In this document: piece after piece, positions 1 to 9,201 of the stretch
Position numbering within the stretch: the first letter of the stretch is position 1
Layout of the letters: each line of letters opens with the position of its first letter
Source of the DNA: Flavobacteriales bacterium
Lineage (GTDB): Bacteria > Bacteroidota > Bacteroidia > Flavobacteriales_D > Parvicellaceae
NCBI GenBank assembly: GCA_025210295.1
Contig: JAOASC010000046.1
Coordinates: 124,001 to 188,000, forward strand
Direction of reading: 5' to 3'
Length of the DNA: 64,000 nucleotides
The notes under the pieces: model-generated
What the model was told of the DNA's origin: nothing
Database searches by the model: none
What the model saw: the letters and a program-made list of their open reading frames with translations, nothing else
Made by a program: the position numbers and the translations under genes

Positions 1-354
1 CCCATTGGCGATAACATAATCGGATATTTTTAAGGCTTCTGCATTGGAAAAAAATTGGAGATTACTTTTAGTATGCAACTCTTTTCCTTTTTTTATCATC
101 TCTTCTGAGATATCAAATCCGGTATAGTCAAAACTATATTTTGAAGAGTTTAGATACTCAATTAAAGATCCAAAACCACATCCATAATCAAGCAAAGAAA
201 AATGTTTATCGTCCGCTATCAATTTTGTCAATTGCTCAAACCTTAAGAAATGAGAAGCTTTACCATTCCAATCAACCCCTTGACTCGTAGCCCCATGCTC
301 CCTTACTTTTTCAGAATAATATTGTTCTACTTTACTTTCTATTCTACCGCTCAT
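1..354 (-). CDS. Class I SAM-dependent methyltransferase (partial, C-terminus beyond the window)
   Basis: The reading frame is open from an ATG at 354 to the window edge (118 codons, no stop), so only the N-terminal part is visible. Residues around 60-75 read LLDYGCGFGSLIEYL, the glycine-rich motif I of Rossmann-fold SAM methyltransferases. An FDISEEMI stretch follows, where the acidic residue after beta-2 would bind the SAM ribose. The start overlaps the stop of the upstream glycosyltransferase as ATGA, so the two are translationally coupled. A role in modifying a glycan or lipid made by the neighbouring genes is inference; the substrate cannot be read. Confidence 0.8.
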   Translation of the reverse strand, partial: MSGRIESKVEQYYSEKVREHGATSQGVDWNGKASHFLRFEQLTKLIADDKHFSLLDYGCGFGSLIEYLNSSKYSFDYTGFDISEEMIKKGKELHTKSNLQFFSNAEALKISDYVIANG

Positions 355-1295
355 GACTTATTTTCCGTTTTTCTATCAAATACAAACTGAGGTCTTCCTT
401 TTACTTGCTCAAACATTTTTCCTAAATACACCCCCAAAACTCCTATTGAAACGAGTATTACCCCCAAAGAAAAAGAAAGCAACACCACAATACTGGCCCA
501 TCCTGATTGATAACTTGATATAAAATAAGATATTATAATATAAACCCCTCCTAAAAAAGAGAAAAATGACACGAAGCCTCCAAAATAAATACTTAATCGC
601 AATAACTTTTCAGATTGGTATAATATAGCCACTCCTGCGTGTTTTATCAATTTCTTAAAAGTATATGACGATTCCCCCTCAAAACGTTGATTATGCTCAA
701 TTTCTACATAACCAGAACTAAACCCTAACCATCTTAAGACCAAAAGATAGTGAAATTGGTAATCATTATAGTCATTAAAGGCTTTAACTACTTTTTTTGA
801 AATAAGGCTATAAGCCCCAACATTTTTATCTGCTTCCAAACTCTTATTTTCCAATAGAAAATTTAAAACCAAATTAAATAAAACTGCTGTTATATTTTTA
901 AATTTAGAATGGCTTCTTTTTTTCTTGTATGTATATACAATATCGTTGCCCTCGTAATACTTTTCTACAAGCTCTTTAATATACTTAGGGTTATCTTGCA
1001 AATCACAATCCATGACAATGGCTACATCTCCTGTGCAAACAGAAAGCCCTGCTTTAATCGCTGCGTGCTGCCCAAAGTTTCTACTTAACTTATAACCAAA
1101 AACTTTATTTCTCTGTTGAGCCACCTCAACAATCTGCTCCCAAGATTTATCTGGACTTGCATCTTCTACCAAAATAATTTCATAATCACACCCAATAACT
1201 TTTACCCCTTCTTCAATTTGAGCGACCAATTCATTCACTATTTTTTCAGCCCCATATACGGGACTTACTATAGATATTTTGGATATTTTTTGCAT
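351..1295 (-). CDS. GtrB/DPM1-like family 2 glycosyltransferase with two C-terminal membrane helices
   Basis: 314 residues. The N-terminal GT-A fold shows SIVSPVYG at the start, VEDASPD at 43-49 and the metal/nucleotide-binding MDCDLQD at 95-101. The C-terminus has two strongly hydrophobic spans (about 232-262 and 268-297) ending in a basic tail with KGRPQF. This is the layout of the GtrB/ArnC/dolichyl-phosphate mannose synthase group, which move a sugar from a nucleotide donor to a polyprenyl phosphate at the inner face of the membrane. It lies between a WbqC-like gene and a methyltransferase in one minus-strand run, which fits glycan assembly. The exact sugar is unknown. Confidence 0.88.
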   Translation of the reverse strand: MQKISKISIVSPVYGAEKIVNELVAQIEEGVKVIGCDYEIILVEDASPDKSWEQIVEVAQQRNKVFGYKLSRNFGQHAAIKAGLSVCTGDVAIVMDCDLQDNPKYIKELVEKYYEGNDIVYTYKKKRSHSKFKNITAVLFNLVLNFLLENKSLEADKNVGAYSLISKKVVKAFNDYNDYQFHYLLVLRWLGFSSGYVEIEHNQRFEGESSYTFKKLIKHAGVAILYQSEKLLRLSIYFGGFVSFFSFLGGVYIIISYFISSYQSGWASIVVLLSFSLGVILVSIGVLGVYLGKMFEQVKGRPQFVFDRKTENKS

Positions 1296-1298
1296 TTA

Positions 1299-1997
1299 TT
1301 AACCTTTAAAACTTTTCATATTCTGCTTGGCCCCTTCAACGCCCTCATTAAATATTAAGTCTAAAATTGTCACTCCATGCTCAAAAGCTCCGTACTGCTG
1401 TGAATACTCTGGATAACCTGAATAATCAAACCAGTGTACCTGAACACCTTTTGCTTCAAACAAACCAACGTCCATATAAGCTTTGGCTGCTGGTCCTGAA
1501 TAATAATCTGTAACTTTTAAATCTAAACACACATTTAATAACTTCTCTGTTTTATCTCCCTGCAAATTCAAGTCTTTGGAGAAAATGATTTCTGTTTCAA
1601 TCCCCAATAACTTACAAATTTCATCAATAAATATGACGTTTACATCACTTAGCATTTCAAAATTGCAATTTAAGTATATTTTTTCGAAAATATCTTTATA
1701 CTCATTAAAAAAAGGAGCTTTTCCATATACTTGCTTCAGTAATTGCCAATGTTTTTTTCCCCAATCTTGATCACTAATTAAAGTTTCATTAATCTTTTGG
1801 TTGAATTTTCCTTTAACACTAACTGGAATGCTCATCCATTTCAAACCATTAGCGGTCTTTATTTTATTACGATTCCTCCAATCCCTCTTCGTATACTGCA
1901 TTTCATCATACACCACAAATACATCTACTGAATTAATTGCATCAAAATACCCCTTCCAAGGGATATAATTTGACTGAGTAATTATTGCTTTTTTCAT
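1299..1997 (-). CDS. WbqC-like family protein
   Basis: 232 residues, full length for the WbqC family (PF08889). The diagnostic N-terminus is present: KKAIITQSNYIPWKGYFDAI, then a DEMQYTKRDWRNRN segment. Family members occur in O-antigen and surface-polysaccharide clusters; their chemistry is not well defined, and some are associated with amino-sugar acyl transfer. The gene ends 3 bases before the GT2 gene and starts 33 bases after the YkoS-like gene, so it is probably co-transcribed. The family call is firm, the biochemical role is not. Confidence 0.82.
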   Translation of the reverse strand: MKKAIITQSNYIPWKGYFDAINSVDVFVVYDEMQYTKRDWRNRNKIKTANGLKWMSIPVSVKGKFNQKINETLISDQDWGKKHWQLLKQVYGKAPFFNEYKDIFEKIYLNCNFEMLSDVNVIFIDEICKLLGIETEIIFSKDLNLQGDKTEKLLNVCLDLKVTDYYSGPAAKAYMDVGLFEAKGVQVHWFDYSGYPEYSQQYGAFEHGVTILDLIFNEGVEGAKQNMKSFKG

Positions 1998-2030
1998 TTC
2001 TCAATTGCTTTTCTACGCCAATAAAAATTT

Positions 2031-3662
2031 TTATAACAAACGATACACGAGTACTTCCCCTTCTATTTCTTCTAACTTTTCTAAATTACTAGACACTATT
2101 TCTCTGTCAGAGAAGAAATAAGCATACCCTTCTTCTTTTATTTTTTTAAAATCAAACTTGGGCTCTATAATTTCTTGGTTTTTCTTCTTCAAATCCACAC
2201 AAGTCATATAGCAACGACTTCCCATATTTTTGATTTTTAGCTCATCATTTTCCTCGCCCAACATAGCAAGCATCAAATTATTATGTTCCTTAAGATACAG
2301 TGGATAGTATCCTCCTAAGGTATAATACCCGTTGTATTGAGCTACTTCTGGAGCAACACCAAGACAAACAACCTTTGTTTTAGTTGGAATGAGCTTGTTA
2401 ATTTTTTTAAACTCATCAATTTTATAATACTGTTTGAATGTAGCTGTCTCTTTATTTTCCTTAGAAAAATAAGTATTGTAAAAGGCGTTTTCAGCATATA
2501 AACTTCCATAAAAATGAGGGTTCCCCACTACAAACAACATCAGCAGCACATTTAAGCCCAACATGGCATACCCAGCTTTAGCCCAAGCATTCTTTTTTAA
2601 CAACCATTCCCTAATACCTAATGAGTAGAGCCAATACCATAAAAAAGGACTAAAAGAAATCCATCTAAACTGAAAGCTTTTAATACTATTGGGAACAGCT
2701 AACTTATCCCAATACATTATTGTCGACATCACTGCCAGACCATAATTGACCAATAACAAAACTATTATTTTTCGCTTCATTGCTTTGTTAGCAACAAAAG
2801 CGGCCATAGCCACAACCATTATTACAAAAGGGAAAGCAACAGTATGAAAATGATACTGCCCCTTAACTAAGGTTCGTAGGCCATTGCCTATTAACCCATT
2901 AAAGTTATAAACTTTAGGACTCACTTTTGCTGTGTCGTACCCTTCTCCTAAAATAATCATAAACATTCTATATTCTACGAACACATACAATACAGTAACC
3001 AGAAAAAAAGCGAAGATAATTTTAAAATTAATTTTTCTGTCTCTTATCATTTTAACAACAAAAAACAGAAATAGAAGCGTTACGACAAACAAACCTGAAA
3101 AAAACAAACTTGAATAAAAAGGATAAAATACAATCCAAAGCCAATGATATGCATTCGATTTTGAATGATAAACATTTAACAAAACATACATTAACAATGG
3201 GATCCCTGCTACACCAATCCCGCCCGAAGGCCAAAATGGCAACAAAGCAAAGCTTAATGCAATTAAAACCTGACCATAAGAAAATTCCCCTCTATCTTTT
3301 GTAAGAATATAGTTTTTAGAAAACAAATACATTCCAAAAAACGCCACTAAACATTGAAGAATAATATTCAATTGGTAGGCCATAAGTGGTGAAAAAAAAT
3401 AATAAAGCCACACAAGAAAACTATATTCCGAAACAAAAACACCTCTTTCAAGGCCATTCATGGTAAAATCTAGTTTCTTAGAATTATCTTCAAATAAATC
3501 TGGACTCTCTGCTATGTTTTTATACCACACAACATTGGAATCTAAATTATCATGAATTAGAAATTGTGCTTGATCTGAAAAAAAAATATTGGGGGACAAG
3601 TAAACAAGCAAGATAGAAAAGGCCAAAATATAGGGCCCTTTCTCTTTTATGAAACTTTTCAT
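2031..3662 (-). CDS. Polytopic membrane protein, DUF6044/YkoS-like
   Basis: 543 residues with about a dozen hydrophobic spans and a soluble C-terminal domain of roughly 130 residues (from about residue 410). An early loop reads IHDNLDSNVVWYKN, an acidic extracytoplasmic loop like those of GT-C glycosyltransferases. The overall pattern resembles the DUF6044 family typified by B. subtilis YkoS, whose function is unknown. The start (ATG at 3660-3662) lies 1 base after the stop of the ABC permease, indicating one operon. A lipid-linked sugar transferase role is inference from topology and from the WbqC/GtrB neighbours. Confidence 0.6.
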   Translation of the reverse strand: MKSFIKEKGPYILAFSILLVYLSPNIFFSDQAQFLIHDNLDSNVVWYKNIAESPDLFEDNSKKLDFTMNGLERGVFVSEYSFLVWLYYFFSPLMAYQLNIILQCLVAFFGMYLFSKNYILTKDRGEFSYGQVLIALSFALLPFWPSGGIGVAGIPLLMYVLLNVYHSKSNAYHWLWIVFYPFYSSLFFSGLFVVTLLFLFFVVKMIRDRKINFKIIFAFFLVTVLYVFVEYRMFMIILGEGYDTAKVSPKVYNFNGLIGNGLRTLVKGQYHFHTVAFPFVIMVVAMAAFVANKAMKRKIIVLLLVNYGLAVMSTIMYWDKLAVPNSIKSFQFRWISFSPFLWYWLYSLGIREWLLKKNAWAKAGYAMLGLNVLLMLFVVGNPHFYGSLYAENAFYNTYFSKENKETATFKQYYKIDEFKKINKLIPTKTKVVCLGVAPEVAQYNGYYTLGGYYPLYLKEHNNLMLAMLGEENDELKIKNMGSRCYMTCVDLKKKNQEIIEPKFDFKKIKEEGYAYFFSDREIVSSNLEKLEEIEGEVLVYRLL

Positions 3663-3663
3663 A

Positions 3664-4995
3664 TTAGCCCTTGTATTTTATCCACTTGGCCAACTCTTTC
3701 CAAGTTATTTTCTTCCCATGCATTAAAATACCTGTACGATATATTTTGCCTGCCAACCATGTTGTTCCGATAAATGTAATAACCAATAAAACCATCGAAA
3801 TAATGATCTGCCACCATAAGCCATCAGCATCCATAGCTGCTCTAACCAGCATTACAACAGGTGAAGTAAATGGTATTTGACTGCACCATAAGATTGCAGG
3901 ACTATTAGGGTTATCTATTGACAACAATACAATAACATAAGCAAACATTAATGGAGCCGTAATAGGCATCATAAATTGTTGAGAATCTGTTTCGTTATCC
4001 ACAGCAGCACCAATCGCAGCCATAAGTGATCCATACAACAAATACCCTCCTATAAAGTAGAAGAAAAACAACCCTATCATTAACGGCCAATTAACAGTCA
4101 AAATCACATTGATTATTGCCGCTTGACTACTTTTCATCCCCGCAATTGCTTCAGAAGATCCTGCACCCATCATATCTGCGACACTATCTGGCGAATAAAA
4201 TTCTGCTCCTAAGACGCCCATAGCTACAGAGCCTAGTACTGAAGACAACAAAATCCATACTGCAAATTGAGTTAAACCAACAAGCATTATTCCTATGATT
4301 TTCCCCATCATTAGTTCAAAAGGTTTTACTGAAGAAACAATCACTTCAACAATACGATTGGATTTTTCTTCAATTACCCCTTTCATCACTTGCGTACCAT
4401 ACATAAAGATGAACATAAAAATAGACACGCCAAATGCCATCCCTATAAATGCTTTAATTTTGACGTTAGATTCTTCCATCGTATTGACATCAACAGTTTG
4501 TAAATTCACCTTATTCTTTAGTCGCTTATAAGTCGTCATTGAGATTTCTAAGTCTTTCAATTTTAGCTGCTCTATTCTTTCATTCACTAAACGTTCTAAA
4601 AACATCCTTGTCTTTGAACTTGGAGCCTCTTTATATAAGATCTTACCTGCTCCTGAATTCATCTCTATTACAGTTTCTGGGAGGTATAACAACAAGTCAA
4701 AATCCTCGGAACTCTTAAAATATGCTATAGCATCATCGTAACTTTTGTCTCCTGTAGCATCAAATGTTGTGAGTTCATACTTAGATGAATCCCATGGTTC
4801 AAACTCTTCAGAAACCACATAAGTATCATCATGAATTAAAACCTTTTGTTTTCCATCTTCTTGTTTTCCAAGCATTACAGCTCCAACCATAAACCCTACT
4901 AATAAAATAGGACCTAAAATGGTCATCAATAAAAAGGTTCTTTTTGAAACTCTACTGACGTATTCTCTTTTTATAATCAATCCTATTTTACTCAT
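3664..4995 (-). CDS. ABC-2 type transporter permease (NatB-like)
   Basis: 443 residues. One N-terminal membrane helix (about 20-42) is followed by a large extracytoplasmic domain (about 43-180) and five more hydrophobic spans (about 183-204, 229-255, 295-330, 340-360, 395-420). This is the ABC2_membrane_3/NatB architecture, in which the first loop is expanded. The start overlaps the end of the ATPase gene by 8 bases, so the two form an exporter. NatAB-type pumps export sodium or small toxic compounds, but the substrate here cannot be assigned. The opening MSKIGLIIKREYVSRV is typical of the family. Confidence 0.87.
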   Translation of the reverse strand: MSKIGLIIKREYVSRVSKRTFLLMTILGPILLVGFMVGAVMLGKQEDGKQKVLIHDDTYVVSEEFEPWDSSKYELTTFDATGDKSYDDAIAYFKSSEDFDLLLYLPETVIEMNSGAGKILYKEAPSSKTRMFLERLVNERIEQLKLKDLEISMTTYKRLKNKVNLQTVDVNTMEESNVKIKAFIGMAFGVSIFMFIFMYGTQVMKGVIEEKSNRIVEVIVSSVKPFELMMGKIIGIMLVGLTQFAVWILLSSVLGSVAMGVLGAEFYSPDSVADMMGAGSSEAIAGMKSSQAAIINVILTVNWPLMIGLFFFYFIGGYLLYGSLMAAIGAAVDNETDSQQFMMPITAPLMFAYVIVLLSIDNPNSPAILWCSQIPFTSPVVMLVRAAMDADGLWWQIIISMVLLVITFIGTTWLAGKIYRTGILMHGKKITWKELAKWIKYKG

Positions 4996-5947
4996 TTTCC
5001 TCAGCTTTTTGTGGCGTAGAACTTTCGTTTACTGTTTTTATAAAAATCTCATTCATACTCAAAGTCACTTTATTAAAACTGAGTACATCAACTGCTTCCA
5101 GCACCCCTTTTAGAAAGTCATTTACATTTACACTTTCTCCTAATTTCACATGTACTAAATAGTGATCTTTGTTGAGCTCTTCTTTCTCTAACATTTCCCA
5201 ACCACCCCAAACAGCATTTGCAAAGGCAACCATATTACCTTTGAATTCTATTTTATACTGGTTTTTTGAAAAACGCTCTTTTACTTCTTTTACTTCTCCT
5301 CCTAAAATCTTTTGAGACTTATTGATTAATGCCATATGGCTGCAGATTTCCTCTACAGACTCCATATTATGTGTTGATAGAATAATGGTCGCTCCATTTT
5401 CTCTCAATTCCATAATCTCATTCTTAATTAAATTGGCGTTTATAGGATCAAACCCACTAAATGGCTCATCTAAAATCAATAACTTTGGGTTATGAATAAC
5501 TGTTGTGATAAACTGGATTTTTTGAGCCATACCTTTTGATAGGTCCTCGATCTTTTTATTCCACCAGCCTTCTATCTCAAATTTTTTAAACCAAGCTTTC
5601 AAAGCTTTTTTGGCCTCAGCTTTAGGCATTCCTTTCAACTGAGCAAGATACATTGCTTGCTCTCCGATTTTCATCTTCTTATACAAGCCTCGTTCTTCTG
5701 GTAAATAACCTATTACTTCTATATGTTCTCTTCTTAATGGTTCTCCATTAATTAAAACTTCTCCACTATCTGGAGCTGTAATTTGATTAATGATTCTAAT
5801 TAAAGAAGTCTTTCCTGCTCCATTTGGACCTAATAAACCAAATATACTCTGTGGTGGAACACTAATACTAACATCATTTAAAGCGGTATGATTGGCATAT
5901 CGTTTTACAATATTCCTAGCTTCAAAAACTGGTACAACATCATTCAT
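4988..5947 (-). CDS. ABC transporter ATP-binding protein (NatA-like)
   Basis: 319 residues from the start chosen here. Walker A GPNGAGKT is at 40-47, the LSKGM signature at 136-140, Walker B LLILDEP at 156-162 and the switch histidine at 193 (STHN). A C-terminal extension of about 90 residues matches NatA-type ATPases. The frame is open up to 6025, but the extra 26 residues are low-complexity, and a TATATTTG -7 box lies at 5953-5960 inside that extension, so I place the start at 5947. The mRNA leader would then be very short or absent. It pairs with the ABC-2 permease downstream. Confidence 0.9.
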   Translation of the reverse strand: MNDVVPVFEARNIVKRYANHTALNDVSISVPPQSIFGLLGPNGAGKTSLIRIINQITAPDSGEVLINGEPLRREHIEVIGYLPEERGLYKKMKIGEQAMYLAQLKGMPKAEAKKALKAWFKKFEIEGWWNKKIEDLSKGMAQKIQFITTVIHNPKLLILDEPFSGFDPINANLIKNEIMELRENGATIILSTHNMESVEEICSHMALINKSQKILGGEVKEVKERFSKNQYKIEFKGNMVAFANAVWGGWEMLEKEELNKDHYLVHVKLGESVNVNDFLKGVLEAVDVLSFNKVTLSMNEIFIKTVNESSTPQKAEENE

Positions 5948-6324
5948 AACGACAAATATACTTTTTTGTGTTAAAAAACATGATTTTCTCATTGCATTTA
6001 TTAACAATAAAAAACATGATTTCAACTGATTTAAAAGCGCTTATAGCTATTCTTTTCAACACTAATCAGTAAGTTACAAGGTTTTAAATAAAAACTCCTT
6101 TTTTTATGAACACACGCACTTCCCCAATTGTCTTTTTTTTTTGTAACCTTTTAATGGCTTACGCGGTAACCTTTATTAGACAAGTCCTTAGACTTATCTT
6201 GGTTTTCGAAAACTAAAATGAAATTTCATAACAGTACAACCCATTGCTCACCTCTTTGGTTGTTGTCAGCATTCTGCCTACAGAATAACAAGAAATATTA
6301 TTAACTATTTAAAAACCAAGCGTC
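5948..6324. other. Divergent intergenic region, 377 bp
   Basis: This gap separates the minus-strand ABC exporter operon from the plus-strand SPOR-like gene. Besides the -7 box for the exporter it holds a direct repeat of GTAACCTTT (around 6143 and 6166) and an AT-rich tail. Two very short ATG frames (6106-6216 and 6218-6304, 36 and 28 codons) are present but have no coding support. I see no hairpin with a T-tract and no RNA gene. Confidence 0.5.
5953..5960 (-). promoter_or_regulatory. Bacteroidota -7 promoter box before the ABC exporter operon
   Basis: Read on the minus strand this is TATATTTG, an exact match to TAnnTTTG. It ends 5 bases before the ATG at 5947, so the transcript would be leaderless or nearly so. 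No convincing -33 TTTG is seen 19-21 bases upstream. In AT-rich DNA such 8-mers also arise by chance. Confidence 0.5.
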
Positions 6325-7011
6325 ATGAAACCACTTTACACCCCAACTATTTCTCTTTTAATTTCGATATTCTTTTCTTTTACTTCTTTTGCTTCAGGGC
6401 TTCATTTTTCGATAAAAATACAACTCAAGGAAAAGACTTCAACTTCTAGTTTATCTACCTTTAACATACAAAAGCAGACACCAAATTTTATCATTGCCGG
6501 ACCTTACCACCAATATATTGAGGCAATGAAAGCTAAGCAAGACTTGGGAAAACTTGGTTATTCCATGCTAGAAATTGTAGCTTTTTTCAACCATGCCATG
6601 ATCACAATTGATGAAGCTTTTGCTTTAATGGACAATCGAAATCATCAAGACAAAAAAAATAATGGTTTTATGCTTACCGAAAATGAATTATCTGAATTAC
6701 TATTAAACGTTCAAAACGAGGAGTTCTTTTACACTGTTCAAATTGGGCTATTTACTGAGCAAAATGTCAACAACTTCTTTGACTTCCCTAAACAATATGA
6801 AGAACGCATTACCACTAAAGGAAATTTAAGATACACTTATGGAACTTACAGCACTATTAACGATGCTAGAGCTGCTCTTAAAATTGTCAAAAACTATGGT
6901 TTAGACGATGCTTTTATTATTGCCTTTGATCACCTCGAAAGAATTCCTATCAATCGAGCTATTGAAATAGAAAATCAAACAATAGACCATTTAATTTCCG
7001 AAAACAACTAG
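6325..7011 (+). CDS. Secreted protein with two SPOR-like segments
   Basis: 228 residues with a clear signal peptide (about 1-24, ending FTSFAS). Two segments resemble SPOR/peptidoglycan-binding repeats: FIIAGPYHQY followed by KAKQDLGKLGY (55-80), and FYTVQIGLF with TYGTYSTINDARAALKIVKN (135-190). The second has the usual beta-alpha-beta order of SPOR domains, which bind denuded glycan strands at division sites. Both copies are divergent, so glycan binding is inference. It stands alone; the next gene starts 50 bases downstream with its own possible -7 box. Confidence 0.7.
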   Translation: MKPLYTPTISLLISIFFSFTSFASGLHFSIKIQLKEKTSTSSLSTFNIQKQTPNFIIAGPYHQYIEAMKAKQDLGKLGYSMLEIVAFFNHAMITIDEAFALMDNRNHQDKKNNGFMLTENELSELLLNVQNEEFFYTVQIGLFTEQNVNNFFDFPKQYEERITTKGNLRYTYGTYSTINDARAALKIVKNYGLDDAFIIAFDHLERIPINRAIEIENQTIDHLISENN

Positions 7012-7031
7012 ACTATTTGATTATTAAATGA

Positions 7032-7039
7032 TAGCTTTG
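7032..7039 (+). promoter_or_regulatory. Possible -7 box (TAGCTTTG)
   Basis: Matches TAnnTTTG 22 bases before the ATG at 7062. A TTTG at 7016-7019 is too close (12-base spacer) to be a normal -33 element, so support is weak. Confidence 0.3.
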
Positions 7040-7061
7040 GAGTTGAAAATTAAATATTTTA

Positions 7062-8855
7062 ATGAAGCTATCAACACCCAAAAATTTCAGAATAAAACCA
7101 GAATTCATTTTCTGGTTTTTCTTGTTTATCATTGTTTTTGGTCTAGGTTTCAATTTTAGAATGCAAACTTTTGACATTCAATACAACAAAGACAAATACA
7201 ATGTCATAACATCTGATGGAACGGGCTATTACTCCTACCTTCCCTCAACATTTATTGGAAAAGAATTTCAAACCAGCAACGACCCTAATCATTACCTTAT
7301 CTTTGACGGAACTCCAGAAACACATCAAAACAAGTATTTTGTTGGTTCTTCGATACTGATGCTTCCATTTTTCGGAGCTGCACACTTGTACACTTCGGTC
7401 AGTTACTCAATTTCTCCTGAGACAAGCTACCCTCCTAATGGCTACTCATTTCCTTACCATCTTGCCATTTGTTTTGCAGGAGTCTTCTATTTAATTCTTG
7501 GGTTATTTTTAATTAAAAAGCTTGGGATAGCTATGGGGATCAAGAAAAGCATATTGTTTTTTCTCATCATCGTATTTGCTTTGGGGACTCAACTCTTAGA
7601 ACTCTCTTCTTATGAAGCTTCTTTTTCTCATACCTATGCTTTTTTCACAATAGCTCTTACCCTTTATTTTTGGAATAAATTTACAATCGCTCCCAACTTA
7701 CGACACTTTCTTATTATTGTTTTCTTATTAGGGTTACTTCTTCTAATTCGACCTACTGACATTCTAATTGTACTAGTACTCCCAATCTTTTTAACATTAA
7801 ATGGCTGGACTCAAACATTAAACTGGCTACAACAACAACGTATTGCCTATGTTTATATGCTTTTAATTGGCGGAGCACTCTTACTCATTCAATTAACCTA
7901 TTGGAAATTACAATCTGGGGCATTTTTTATTTGGTCATATTCTGGAGAGGGGTTTGACTTTAGCCAACCTGAATTTATGAATGTATTATTTTCCTACAAA
8001 AAGGGATTATTTATATACACTCCTTTGGTTGCATTATCCTGTATTTACCTTTTTTTAGGAAATTTGACATTCAAAATAAAAAGCTGGCTCATCATCTTTT
8101 TTATAATCAACACTTATGTTATTTCCTCTTGGTGGTGTTGGTGGTACGGAGGGAGTTACGGTATGCGCCCATGGATGGATTTTTTACCAATTATCATCAT
8201 TACATTAGCTTTCTACCTCAATCAACTAAAGAAAATCTATCTATACATTTTTTATCTTCTCGCTCCACTTTCAATCCCAATCAACATTATCCAGACCTAT
8301 CAATACAGTTGGGGTATTATGCATTGGGACCAAATGACTAAGGATAAATTTTGGCAAATCTTTTTAAAAACTGACCGAGCATTTGATTTTATAACCTATG
8401 ACCCATCAGATCATTATAAAAACTATCAAGTTATAGACTCCATTACGGTTCCTATTCTACCAACACGTGATTCCATCCACTTTGTTGAAAAACATCAAAT
8501 GTTCCATACTTTATTGGAAGCTCCATCTGACTCCCTTTTCTCTGACACATTAGGAACTTATGTCAAAATTAATTTTAAAGGAAAAGTTGAATTCATGAGA
8601 GAATGTGCTGTACTTACCTGTAATAAAAACCTAAATACTCCCGATCAAGTTTCTCAACAATCTCAACGTATTATCGGCTACATTAGAAGAACCCAAGAAT
8701 GGATAAATTCAGAGGTTGTATTTGACTTAGGCCCTCGAAAAGCGGATGAAAAAGACTTTAGCATCTTCTTTTATAACAATCAAAGAAATCACTTTTGGTT
8801 TAAGGATGTTTCCATCTCCTTTTATAACTACCAACTCAAATCGAACGATGGGTAA
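7062..8855 (+). CDS. Large polytopic membrane protein, possible GT-C-like glycosyltransferase
   Basis: 597 residues, about ten to twelve hydrophobic helices between residues 15 and 430, then a soluble C-terminal domain of about 170 residues. The first periplasmic loop holds SDGTGYYSYLP and a run of aromatic residues; a GGSYGMRPWMDFLP motif occurs around 362-375. Proteins of this pattern are common in Bacteroidota and are usually called hypothetical. The loop position and aromatic-rich motifs recall GT-C enzymes, but I cannot name a family. Its last 20 bases overlap the 3' end of crcB on the other strand. Confidence 0.7.
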   Translation: MKLSTPKNFRIKPEFIFWFFLFIIVFGLGFNFRMQTFDIQYNKDKYNVITSDGTGYYSYLPSTFIGKEFQTSNDPNHYLIFDGTPETHQNKYFVGSSILMLPFFGAAHLYTSVSYSISPETSYPPNGYSFPYHLAICFAGVFYLILGLFLIKKLGIAMGIKKSILFFLIIVFALGTQLLELSSYEASFSHTYAFFTIALTLYFWNKFTIAPNLRHFLIIVFLLGLLLLIRPTDILIVLVLPIFLTLNGWTQTLNWLQQQRIAYVYMLLIGGALLLIQLTYWKLQSGAFFIWSYSGEGFDFSQPEFMNVLFSYKKGLFIYTPLVALSCIYLFLGNLTFKIKSWLIIFFIINTYVISSWWCWWYGGSYGMRPWMDFLPIIIITLAFYLNQLKKIYLYIFYLLAPLSIPINIIQTYQYSWGIMHWDQMTKDKFWQIFLKTDRAFDFITYDPSDHYKNYQVIDSITVPILPTRDSIHFVEKHQMFHTLLEAPSDSLFSDTLGTYVKINFKGKVEFMRECAVLTCNKNLNTPDQVSQQSQRIIGYIRRTQEWINSEVVFDLGPRKADEKDFSIFFYNNQRNHFWFKDVSISFYNYQLKSNDG

Positions 8856-9201
8856 AAAGCCATAGCACAAATAGACAAGACACTAGACTTATTATCACAT
8901 TTAGCAATGCAAAAACATAATCCCCATTTTGCATTAAATCTAATGTTTCCTTACTGAACGTAGAAAAAGTACTAAAACCACCACAAAAACCAATTAAAAT
9001 CAACCCTCTCAATTCTGGAGAAGTTATTTTATGATGAAAAACTCCAACGATCAAGCCCATCACTACACAGCTCAATAAATTCGCGATAAAGGTTCCCATA
9101 GGAAAATCACCATTCCAAAACAATGTGACTAATTTTGATACCCCATAACGAGAAACGCTACCTAACCCACCTCCAATAAAAATGGCTAACATCATTCCCA
9201 T
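8836..9201 (-). CDS. crcB: Fluoride exporter CrcB/Fluc
   Basis: 121 residues and four hydrophobic helices, the usual size for a dual-topology Fluc fluoride channel. Family motifs are visible: GGGLGSVSRYG near the N-terminus, GTFIANLLSC in the second helix, and GFCGGFSTFSTFSKE with the TFS phenylalanine box. It protects the cytoplasm by letting fluoride leak out. The gene overlaps the PAP2 gene by 10 bases and is the third gene of the DUF3109-PAP2-crcB operon. No room exists for a fluoride riboswitch directly upstream. Confidence 0.95.
   Translation of the reverse strand: MGMMLAIFIGGGLGSVSRYGVSKLVTLFWNGDFPMGTFIANLLSCVVMGLIVGVFHHKITSPELRGLILIGFCGGFSTFSTFSKETLDLMQNGDYVFALLNVIISLVSCLFVLWLFTHRSI

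Noticed and set aside
5948-6025. Extended N-terminus of the ABC ATPase
   Set aside because: The extra 26 residues do not match the family and the -7 box falls inside them.
6143-6187. Second ECF-type promoter from the GTAACC repeats
   Set aside because: Neither copy has CGTC at 16-17 bases downstream, and the next gene is about 140-180 bases away.
6106-6304. Two short ATG frames in the 5948-6324 gap
   Set aside because: They are 36 and 28 codons, with homopolymer-driven composition and no promoter or ribosome-site support.
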